Source: Rhynchonema sp. JSB1_4
Lineage: Eukaryota > Nematoda > Chromadorea > Monhysterida > Xyalidae
Assembly (NCBI GenBank): GCA_030248065.1
Contig: JASAMV010003287.1
Span: 78,258-142,257, forward strand
DNA length: 64,000 nt
Reading direction: 5' to 3'
Both the position numbers and the translations under genes were made by a program. The notes beneath the pieces are model-generated. The model was not told the DNA's origin. It made no database searches and saw only the letters and a list, made by a program, of their open reading frames with translations. Positions 36,696 to 46,220 of the stretch are shown here, piece by piece (the stretch's first letter is position 1; each line of letters starts with the position of its first letter).

Positions 36696-37356
36696 CAGAG
36701 GTCGCAATCGGGCCCCGGCCCGGCCCGAATTTTTGGCTCCGATTTTAAACCCAATTGTCATAATTTTTACGACTTTTTGAACCTTATCGTAAAAACCTAA
36801 ATACAGCCCCCCCCCGGAATAGAGCCCCCCCGTAATACAGCCCCCCAAAAAGGGGTCAGTGAATTAATAGAGCCCCCCTTAAGTAACATCCCCTATACAG
36901 TAGTGTATTAAGGCTTGATAGTGGTGCACAGGTACATTTATGCATGTTTGTTGTTCGTTCAGAGCACATAATACGCCTCTTATTGACGAATAGACTCGAA
37001 TAAATGCGATTACAAGTGCAAAAAACATCCTTTCAAACCCCTTTTTAGAGGTTTTTGGGGGTATTTTTGGGAACAATTTTTCAGGTTCGGGTCAGTGAAT
37101 TAATAGAGGCCCCCCGGAATAGAGCCCCCCGTAATAGAGCCCCCCCAAAATGGGGTCAGTGAGTTAATAGAGCCCCCCCTTCTATTTAGGTTTTTACGGT
37201 ATTTTTATGGTTGAAAATCAATTTTTGACAAAAAATCCCTACTTTTTCAGTAAAATAAGTCACTTCAGAAGCTTCGGGCCGGGGTGCCCGGCCCGGTCCG
37301 TCTTCTCGATCTCGACTCGATCTCGCTCGCCCCGGCCCGATTGCGTGCGACCTCTG
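36696..37356. mobile_element. CAGAGGTCGCA-ended element interrupted by another MITE
   Basis: Left end CAGAGGTCGCAATCGGGCC, right end GGCCCGATTGCGTGCGACCT then CTG, an imperfect inverted pair. GGCCCGGCCCGAATTTTTGG lies inside the left end and its counterpart near the right. The middle is occupied by the TA-flanked element 36787-37199. The CAGAG ends would suit a hAT element, but the 8 bp on either side (ACTCTGCC, CTTACTGG) do not match. A related copy is spread over about 54660-56770, split by other insertions. Confidence 0.55.
36787..37199. mobile_element. Family A MITE (TA-flanked, 413 bp), uninterrupted copy
   Basis: Ends CGTAAAAACCTAAATA / TATTTAGGTTTTTACG with TA on both sides, the target duplication of Tc1/mariner-type elements. 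Next to each end are stacked GGGGGGCTCTATTA units and the phrase GGGGTCAGTGAATTAATAGA. The core holds GTGCACAGGTACATTTATGC. This copy lacks the insertions seen in copies at 56.8-61.3 kb and serves as their empty-site reference. Confidence 0.8.
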
Positions 37357-38481
37357 CTTACTGGTCCCAGGAAGGAACACTTTCAAAACAAAAAGCAGAA
37401 ACAGAAACAAACTTTCGAGATTCGTTGTTGCGTGCGCGCGAATTGCTGCCTCGACTCGAATGCGATGCGTGATTCGGGGGCAAATCGGGACGGCGCTTGC
37501 GCGATCCCATCGAAGTTCAATCCACGTTGCACCCGATTAGGTACCTTAAACGAACAATAACCTTGGAAACACAAATATTTCAAAACGGTAAAGAAAGGTT
37601 TGTTTTGTTGTCAATCCGGAAACCGAAGTGACAAAACCGCCGAACCGAATGAAACTCTGTTCCGTGAGAAAATAAAAAATTGAAAGGCAGCCAATCTCTC
37701 TCGATTCATTTGAAAATCCTCCCCATGGTGACCCCTCCTTGAGAAAATCAGATGAATGTCAAGTCAACGAATGTATAATACATATTTTACATGGCAAAAT
37801 TATTTTAATCTAATTTTGAACCAACCAATAACGAGCGATAGAAAATGCACGCTCAGCCAACAAAACAACAAAGTCAGAAGAAGGCTCACAGGCGGTTCGT
37901 GCCCCCTGCAGATCGGCTCTGGGGGCAAGACTGATTACGGGGATTTGAAAATAAAACGGATTGAACGGAATCCGCACAATCAGCCTTCCCCCAGGGCCGT
38001 TTCACGGGTAAACTGATTACGAGTGCTATGCATGCCACGCATGTATTCAGCTTAAGCCCAAGCCTAAGTTTAGGCCGGCCCACGCCTAAATATGTGCGCA
38101 AACGTGAGCCTAAGTCTAAACTCAAGCCTAAGCGCAAGCCTTGGTTCAGGACGAAGTTACAGCTGGATTCCGTTTAATCCGTTTTATTTTCCAGTCCATA
38201 GTCAGTCTTCCCCCAGCACGCAAAAATCCGTTTAATCCGGAAAATCTAGCCCGTTTTATTTATAATCAGTCTTCCAGGCACTTATAAGTCACCTGTACAT
38301 GTCATGTTCGTTCATACGTATGTGGTGAATACAGCAGTTATTTTGATGCCGTAATTTCATATGGGAGTAAATGACAAAGCCAAACGAATGGCTGGTTTGT
38401 AAGCAATCGCATTTGGAATTGTAAGCGTGAGATAAAATAATTGGCACAGTAATGTCAGGATATTTCTTCGACTTTTTTTGT
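37357..38481. other. No gene; one inverted-repeat element
   Basis: Apart from the element at 37917-38216 nothing coding is visible. The 5' part has a GC-richer stretch (37420-37530) with no open splice-supported exon. Confidence 0.4.
37917..38216. mobile_element. Inverted-repeat element with telomere-like core
   Basis: Left end CTGGGGGCAAGACTGATTAC with AAAACGGATTGAACGGAATC inside. Right end carries GATTCCGTTTAATCCGTTTT and CAGTCTTCCCCCAG, the inverted counterparts. The core (about 38049-38140) is an array of AAGCCTAAG/CCTAAAT units related to the complement of TTAGGC. No ORF. Confidence 0.65.
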
Positions 38482-39613
38482 TCAGACCCTGACGGGCTTC
38501 GCTGATGCACGTATTCCTTCGCCACCGCCCAAAAACTTCACACCGAGACGTCGACGTTTCTTCTTTTTCTTGTTTTTGCTATTCTGTTGTTTGTTATTCG
38601 AGTCACAGACTTCTGGCAAAATCGGCGGGGCTAAAACCATGCTCTCGTTTATTTTGTCAGACGTTTCTGAAGCTAACTAACTAAAAAGTTTGCATCATAG
38701 CGTGGCACCTGTGTCCGGTTTCAGTTTATTGAGATCAACCAATTTGCCGTTCTCATTCTGCGCCCCACACCTGTTATCATGCCGTTTGTTGTGTCTCGTC
38801 AGTTTGCCATCAGCCACCATGTTCGGCGCCGCTGTGGGGCTTGATGAATCTACAAAACATGCATAATGGTTCAGGGTTAGCAATCTTTGTTTGAAATGAT
38901 GATAAACAAATAATTTTCAGCCATGATGTGACACACCTGTATCAACAACACCGTCTTTGAACATCACGGAAGGCAACGGCGGCATGGCTCTTCGTGTTGT
39001 TTTGGAAGACGCGTATGGTGCCTTGGGGTCAGGCGTGATTGGAGCTGTATTTGGAATTGGTATTGTGTACTTTGAAAGAAACTGCGCGCTGTCGTTTCGA
39101 ACCCAAATATTCAATTTGCATGTCTTTCGTTTTCATCAGCAGATAATTGCGTTCCCGAAAGCTGAGCGTTGCTTTGGTGGCGTGCGGCGCGGGCACATAC
39201 TGGTCGTATTTGAGGGGTCGCCACGCAGCTGAAATTGACGGGTCTGGTCGAAAACGTGGGATAAGGCTGAGACCAAGCCAAGCTGTGAGTCAATTCATTC
39301 CTCCTCATATTGTCAAACCAGAATTTAGAAGTTATCCAAAAAACGAAGAATGACTCAGCAATGCATTTTGGTCCAGTCCAGTTACAAAATTGACTTCCCT
39401 TTTTCTCAAGCTTAGGTTTGGGCTTAGGCTTAGGCTTACTATTAGGCCTAGGCTTAGGCTTAGGCCAAACCTTGAGCCAAACCGTGTCTTCTATCGCGAA
39501 ATCGAAAATTCGCGTTTTCTCTCTGTCAAGGCAACTGGACTAGCTTTTCCCAACAGCAATCCACACGCACCTTCCTCGTGTTCCATATCCTCCTCCGAGA
39601 TTGACGACATCAT
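38482..39613 (-). CDS. Unknown 188-residue basic protein, complete five-exon gene
   Basis: Not recognised. Exons: 39613-39571, 39228-39103, 39044-38937, 38849-38709, 38630-38482 (TGA). Every intron falls in phase 1, and one is only 58 bp. Starts MMSSISEEDMEHEE (ATG-ATG; first chosen). Next comes a more ordered part (RPLKYDQYVPAPHATKATLS, then FRERNYLLMKTKDMQIEYL), which looks like the functional core. It is followed by a Pro/Ser-rich middle, a polar stretch (HNKRHDNRCGAQNENGK) and a strongly basic tail (NKKKKKRRR followed by LGVKFLGGGEGIRASAKPVR). No signal peptide or membrane segment. The basic tail suggests nuclear or nucleic-acid contact, but that is speculation. Tail-to-tail context: 1.1 kb downstream of the CNG channel stop on the same strand. 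Confidence 0.78.
39407..39485 (+). repeat. Interstitial TTAGGC-type array
   Basis: In about 75 bp TTAGGC or a one-base variant (TTAGGT, TTGGGC, TTAGGCC) occurs about eight times, flanked by the inverted pair CTCAAGCTTAGGTTTGG / CCAAACCTTGAGCC. It lies in the first intron of the 188-residue gene (39570-39229). Confidence 0.75.
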
Positions 39614-39951
39614 GATGAAATCAGGTTAAAAGTGATCAGATTGTATCGAATGAAGACAGTAGAAATATGAAAATATAATTTATATCATAACACATCGACC
39701 ATCCCACATTCAGGCGTTGCTTCCCCCATGAGATTCGCGGTTGACTGCGTACCCTGTGCATGCGATGGATCTAACATCAAGAAGCATGGGGCAAAAGTGT
39801 GCATGCAAGTGCAAAGCAGCAACTCATGCAAAAAGAGATAGCGAACGTCAACGCACCTTTCGGCTCTTATCACGTCTGATTAATAATACACGGATTTGTT
39901 TTTTGATTAGTTGATCCGCACACGAAAAAATAATTCTGACAGAGGGCCCCC

Positions 39952-40130
39952 GGGAATCCCCCCCGCGCCCCCCCCGCCCCGCACACCCCAACCCAACCCC
40001 CCACCACACCAAACACACACACCCCCCCCCCACGCCAACAAACCCCCCCCCCCCACACCCCCCACCAAGAAAAAGAAAGAAAAGAAAAAACAACCACCCC
40101 CCAACCCCCCCACCACCACCCCCCCCCCCC

Positions 40131-40168
<38 letters not shown>

Positions 40169-40192
40169 CCCCCCCCCCCCCCCCCCCCCCCG
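39952..40192. repeat. 240-bp C-rich tract
   Basis: The + strand is almost only C with scattered A, plus one AAGAAAAAGAAAGAAAAG interruption near 40067-40090. The - strand is therefore G-rich enough for G-quadruplex formation. Frames through it encode only Pro or Gly/Trp and are ignored. May be partly a sequencing or assembly artefact. Confidence 0.75.
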
Positions 40193-40690
40193 GCTTGCAG
40201 TTCTGTCTTGTATTCTGCCACATCACCTGATTTTGTCGAGCATGAGTAAAACTGAATAACACTAGATCACACGAGCACACTCATGAGATTCAATCAAATG
40301 TCAATTCAGCTTTTTGATTTTGTGGATCGCGTAGAATTGTTTGCTCCAACACCAAAAAGAACAATATGAACCCCACAAACGTGGAAATTATCTGCAACCA
40401 CAAGGTGGTGGTAATGTTAGCGAATGCGGGATATCAATCAAAATCGGCCGAACCGGCTGAAAATTGGTGGGTAATCGATGACGCTGATCACGAACATGGA
40501 ACAGTTTTTTAGCCGGACCAATATCGGTCCCAGCGCACGCATAATTCGGTTTCTCAATTTTCTGCGGAACCCGGCACTTGCGTACACAACGTGGAGGACA
40601 AAAAAGGACAACTAAATCATCATATATGAAAATGACAAGTCTGCGTGTTTCCGTCGCAAAAGCGCAGCCAAAGTTTTTTGTTCGCACACT

Positions 40691-43600
40691 TCAATGATCG
40701 TTGCGTCCGTCGATCTGTATCTTGTACGCCGTTGACGCAGGTGCACTGCGACGTCGCCAACTCTCGGTTCGATCCAAATGCGGTTGTGGCGTGTCGAGCG
40801 GCCACGATGGCTTACATGGACTGTCACGGTGACCTGGGCTCGTCAGGGCAATTTGGCTTTTTAATTTTTTTTTATAAATATTTTTGCAAAGAAATTTCGA
40901 CCAACCTGCTTGTCTCACTAGAAGCAGCCGTTTGCGCGCCATTTCTTCCAATCGCTCGCGTGCGTTCGGGTAGTCTTCGAGCACCTGCAGATCACAATTG
41001 CTACAGTAACCCGGTGAATATGAAACATCATCATTTGCATGTATTACCTCCCACATGTCCTTTTTCGACAGACATAACAACTGTGTGTACCCGACCGACA
41101 CCACGGATGCCGTGCGTCGATTGCCCTCGTCGCCGATGTTCAACAGGGAAATCTCGCCTGAGACAAGGAGCTGATGTTTCCTCTTTAGTTCCTGATTTAT
41201 CAAGGCAAGTATAAAACTAACCGAAATACGTGCCAGTCATCAATGTGACCAGCACTTCGGTTGTGTCATCGTTCATCACCGTCAATCGACCCTGGTCCAC
41301 GATGTACATCTCCTTGCCAACTTCGCCTTGAAATATCAGGCAACACATAAATATCAACAAGCAAATCAATGTTTCATGATACTATGCATCTGTATCATGT
41401 ATACCTCTTCGACAAACATAGTCGCCCGGCGAAAACAACATCGGTTTCAGCCGCAAAACCAACTCGCACAGAAATCCGGGTTCCGTATTTCTGAAAGTGA
41501 TGGTGACCATTTGATGATCAGACGGTCAAAGTACAACATACCTACGCAACAAAGTCGGATATACCTGAATATTTTGACCTGTTTCAGCACGTCGAGATGC
41601 ACTTGAATGGCGATTTCGGCCTTCATCCGATCCGGCAGACAATCGAGCACGACCGAGTCATTGCCCTTGCCGTTGCAACGCCACAGGTAGTCGAACCAGC
41701 GGATCACCTTGGCTTGAAGGTAACGGGGCACACCCCGAATCTGCATGTACTCCTTCACGGTGTCCAGATCGTCTGAAACGAAAACGAAGGAATGGAAGTG
41801 GGCTGGTATGTAAATCTTATGGATAATTCTACTGTTGTCAATGTAACTGCCTGTGATTCTGCAAACGCAGGTGGCTGGGTGTCTGCTATGCAGCACTTGC
41901 ACACCACGGCGCGGCGACAGCAGTCACAAATGGGCGCAACGAAATGAATGAAGGGTTGCTGGGTTATTACACACTTGAATATAGTGCGACAGGTGCGTTG
42001 ACGACAACAAACATCCAGCTGCGTTTGCACGAAACACAGGCATTTGTGTTGACAACAGTTGTGAAAGCCAATCTTATGGTGTGGTTTCGGTGGGATTTTC
42101 TTGAAAGTTCCACAATCGAAAAACAGCAGACCAAAATTTCACATCAAACGCACTCTGAAATTTCTTCCGATCCGACGATCGATTCACCACAATATTGGTG
42201 GCGTACGCAATCACGCTGGCGTAGAGGAACAGACCCAACAGTTGTTCACCGATTGACACACAGGTCAACAATGTCGACTGGTTGGGTTGTGATGCGCTGA
42301 TGATCATTGGCGCATGAAACATCGGGGGTAAGCGTAAGGTTGATCAGTGATTATGAACACAACAATTGGAAAATTCGATGCAACTGAAACTGACATGACC
42401 TGGCATTTTTCTGTAAGTCGCAGACGTATAGAACTGACATACCATCTCGTTCGTGTTTCGACTCAAAATTGGCTTAGGCTCAGGCCTCGGATCAGGAAGA
42501 CGTACATATTTTCTAAACTGCTGCTATTCCCCAGAAAGTTCTCGGGGACCCAAATCAAACAACTGACCGCCACCAACTTGCGATAACAACAGCAAACAAC
42601 TGCAACTGAGAGAATACGCAGTCAAGTAGTCAATGACGCCTCGAGCTCCATTCACCAAATCACCATCTGATGTTTCACTGTCGTACAATGTTGCGTTGTT
42701 GTTTGCCTGACTGTCCAAGTTCAAAATGTGCAACAAGCACGCGTTCCAGTGAAACGTCAGCAGCACGCTGTTCAGTAGAATCAGCGCGCGAAATGTGTAT
42801 GGATGGTTCGTGTGTCTTTCAGTAACGTCGATAAAATTGGTAAACTTCCAAAATTTCACCAGACGAATGCATCGCAGCAGCGAACAGTAGCCAAACGACA
42901 GGTACAGAATATCGAAAGGGAGCAACGCAAGACAGTCCAAGTAGAAAGCGAGCGTGCTGGTGAAGTGCTGTCGGATGGCCTGCGGCCGAGTCTGCAGAAC
43001 TCCGTCCTGGAAGAAGCCAGTGCGAAAACCGATCAGTAGATCGAGCAAATACACCAAATCGGCCGCGTAGTCGATAGGCAGCCAGAATCCGGCCGATAAT
43101 CGATTGATTTCGTTGAACGCAAATCGATAGCTGATTACCCAGACGTTGTAGAGAAATGCTATGCACACGATGCCTGAGGGAACAAGGGGATTTGAAAGGG
43201 GTATCAGCAATCACACTGAAACATCACCAGATAGGATTACTTGTTGTACGTGGGAGTCGCAACCCAAATTTTAGTGCTCGGTCTTTCATCGTAAACGCTA
43301 CCAATCATGTCTTGATCAGTAATGAACAGCGATTACGCCAGAAAAGAGTTACCCACCCAGCCAACAATAGGCCATGCATCCAGCCGGATCAAATACAAAC
43401 GTGACCCTGCATGGTTGACGTTGCAACATCATTGATGTGCCACCATCGACTGCTAGTGACCCACCACGCACACTGCGACGGGAATCCGGGCTGGGAGCAC
43501 GACGAGGGTTCGGGTAGAAACGGTATTGTGGAAACAGGGTAGGAACAGCTAAATACCTTTACATTTAGTGAACAAAAATGGTTCAGGGTTCCATGTTGGC

Positions 43601-43783
43601 TCAGGCCTCAGCTTGTGCAAAATTGATGGTAGGGAGCAAGTTTTTTTTCATACATACCTGTTGTATGGTGTACCCAGTTACAGAGAAAATGTTTGTAATT
43701 TGTGCAAAGTGTTTTCCTGTCTCACCTGTGTCGGGCGTCTGCACCGGCGCCACCATTGGGCATTTTCTCCCTCTTGGGCCCAT
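40691..43783 (-). CDS. Cyclic-nucleotide-gated cation channel subunit, N-terminus outside recognised exons
   Basis: Exons: 43783-43726, 43406-43357, 43173-42568 (3' end tentative), 42296-42154, 41772-41565, 41490-41405, 41326-41222, 41157-41048, 40984-40906, 40833-40691 (TGA). All junctions are in phase except 42568/42296, which I could not settle. Order: pre-S1 (VFDPAGCMAYCWLG), S1-S5 with LLIGFRTGFFQDGVL and an S4 (LLRCIRLVKFWKF), pore, S6 (LLGLFLYASVIAYATNIV), C-linker (VKEYMQIRGVPRYLQAKVIR, then WFDYLW), and the cyclic-nucleotide-binding domain (KPMLFSPGDYVCRRG, YIVDQGRLTV, FGEISLLNIGDEGNRRTASV). The pore reads LLLLSQVGGGQL where alpha subunits have TTIGE; Gly in place of the pore Glu is typical of modulatory beta subunits. 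In nematodes such channels (TAX-2, TAX-4, CNG, CHE-6) carry sensory transduction currents. At least 529 residues; first exon(s) not found. Confidence 0.88.
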
Positions 43784-44337
43784 CTGCACAGCACAGCATC
43801 ATGATATACTGTATGCCTAATGGAATGGGATAGGAAAACTGTCGAGCTAATCTGATCAAAAGTGAATTCGGCAGAATGAAAGTCTGACGGAAACAAACGT
43901 GCAATCTCGTAAATTACACCGAGACGTTTCTGTGAAATGCAATTATGGTCGCCTCCGGCCTTCCGTCGAGTATTATGCTTCCTGTAGGTTCTTATAGGCC
44001 AGCTGTGTGGGGCGGGACAAGCGCATGAACCGTTTCTTTTTTCAAAGAAAAGATGCTGTCTCGTTGTTAGGGCTGCCGTGATTATTTGAACCTCTGTGCT
44101 TCCTTACGCAATCAGTATGATTTTTAGCAGGATATTTTTAATCAAGGTTTATTTGATTCAAACACACTGGCGCAATTTCAATCAGTCACATTCATAAAAA
44201 TTCAAGCAAATAGTAGGTATACATACTAAAATAGTCAACAAGTATTCACCAACGCAGTGCACATGTGCGGGGACGACTACTCCTTCAGTCAATAGGGCGT
44301 TTTAGGCAGGAACAGGCAGTTCAGATAGAGTAGCCCT
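43784..44337. other. Spacer between CNG channel and receptor gene
   Basis: 554 bp with no splice-supported exon recognised. Expected to contain the receptor's 3' UTR and perhaps the CNG channel's first exon and promoter. Confidence 0.4.
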
Positions 44338-46220
44338 TTATGAAACAGGGACTTTGTGTTCCAACATGATCACGAGGTATGTGACGACCGCTGACAGCAC
44401 CTGAATGTACAGAATAAAACTTTGGGTGCCCACATACAGAGAGATCCGGAAGCATATGTTTTACCGCAATGAACATTTCCCGATCGATAATGAAACAATC
44501 CCACGCAGTAACGGCCCTTTTCGAAGCACGAATTTGCTCCAGAAATAGCAGTTGCTCATTCTGCGCAACGGAAAGGGAATATAACATCGTCGCGGAATAC
44601 AGTCAACATTTTTATCAAACCTTGAGCTTGATTTCGTCGTCTGACTTGACGCGGCTGGGGTCCAGATCCAGCTCACAAATGACGCTGATCAGTTTTTCAG
44701 TCTGAAACCTTTTTTGACCCGGGATAACACTGAGAAAAAATAACAACTTTGAAGCAAAAATGTGGCAAACCGCATCGCATATCAATGACGATGGATAGAT
44801 GACGGCAATAAATTGACCAATTTGAACGCAAATCCATAAAATGGGGTCCTACGTTCCGATTCTGCGGGGAAAGATATTGTAGCCAAAGGAAATCTAATCC
44901 ATGTAAAAGACCAAAATGGAGAATTTCAGAATTGGCTCGGTCCATTGACTGACCCAATCAACGAGTAGAGCATCAACGTCAACAACAATATACCGCATCC
45001 AAACATGAGCAACGTGAATCGTTTGTAAATATCATTGAGGATGCCGGTGGCCTGCGCGACCTGTCTGAATGAAAGCCGGTGACTCTTCAGTGTGTCCGGT
45101 GTCTCGATGACCATGTCGGCGAAATTAGTCATGTACCAGGCGATGCAGTAACAATGCAGGTTGTAGGTGGCGAAATGGTACAACAGTGCGTGCATCGTGT
45201 AGAATATCATCAGACTCGTCAGAATGGTGACTAAATGGCTGGGCTGCGTTTTGTCAGGCGCGAGGGAGATTAGGTAGTTCTGATTCGCATCGTACGACAA
45301 CATGTACCACGCTTGAAACACGGCAGTCAACAGCGAGAATGAGATCGTGAAGAAACACGCGCTGATGGCGCGACGATGCAGTGGTTTCTGGTTTGGACAT
45401 GCTGCAAATTTCGAGTTTTTCATATAATTTTAAAATGGTTTCTGATCCGGGACTGAGGCTATTAGAGGCTTCACACCAATAACCGCATCAAATCGAGGCA
45501 GTGATGGGCATGATAACAATTATTGCTATTCAGCATACCGGCCATGGAAGCATTAGAACGTAACGTGACTGGGTCGTTGTTGTGACCTCCATTGCACAGT
45601 TGTAAATCACTCGCTCACCATTTACAGCTTGCATCAGTTTGCACACTCGTTTTACGGCACGTTGATTGTACATGTTGAATGCTTGCGCCACTGCCGACTC
45701 GAATGACTGAAACATCTGAATACCGGACGGGACCCGTGCCTACGGCCCGGCTACAGCGCCGCGCCCGTGCCACCCCCCCCCCCCCCCGAAGACCCGTTAG
45801 CATACCCAAAGCTACCCGTGAAAATTGACCCGTGCCCCCGAGGGAGGGGGCCACACACACACACACATACGTCTTCCTTCTTTAAACTGTATAAGCGGAT
45901 GCCTTCTCCGATTGAATATATCAGTTCCTATCGGCCCGGGCCTATGTCATGTCCGGATGTGACGGGTGCCGAAAACGGCCATGAACCAAAAATAACAACA
46001 CTCAGAAATCGAAGTATACCCAAACGGCGGCCATCAGTCGCATTATGCAACCGGCTGACAGATTCAAAGCGCCATAGTTGATAAGGTCAATGGTGCACTT
46101 CACGGTGAATGTGACAGACATCATCCACACAAGAACACCATACAACGCTGATAGCAAGCGGAATGGCATCGGGCCGATTTCCACCACCCGATTTCCGCAG
46201 AGCAACCCGATTGTTCTACT
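44338..46220 (-). CDS. Gustatory-receptor-like 7TM protein (GUR/LITE-1 type), 5' end missing
   Basis: Exons: 46220-46020, 45706-45619, 45401-44950, 44701-44621, 44560-44465, 44400-44338 (TAA), all in phase, giving 326 residues. Hydrophobic helices alternate with charged loops: an early helix (LYGVLVWMMSVTFTV), two in the 452-nt exon (FFTISFSLLTAVFQAWYML, ILTSLMIFYTMHALLYHFAT), then a loop with FRQVAQATGILNDIYKRFT leading straight into a helix (FGCGILLLTLMLYSLIG). The last two exons carry ASKRAVTAWDCFIIDREMFI and TYLVIMLEH. An LN-x-I-x-x-x-F loop before TM5, a conserved x-W-x-x-F-x-I-D-R segment and a terminal TYLV helix are the usual marks of the insect/nematode gustatory receptor superfamily, which includes C. 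elegans GUR-3, LITE-1 and EGL-47. Membrane topology would be inverted 7TM. Usual length is about 400, so an N-terminal exon upstream of 46220 is missing. Ligand or light sensitivity cannot be read from sequence. Confidence 0.8.

Noticed and set aside
39848..40280. Gly/Trp-rich and Pro-rich long open frames over the C tract
   Set aside because: They are translations of simple C/G sequence in all frames, with no start, splice or codon signal.
42568..43173. IGEQ in the S6 exon (42296-42154) as the pore filter
   Set aside because: Aligning the helix LLGLFLYASVIAYATN with known S6 sequences places IGE within the first half of S6; the pore loop is at the end of the preceding exon.
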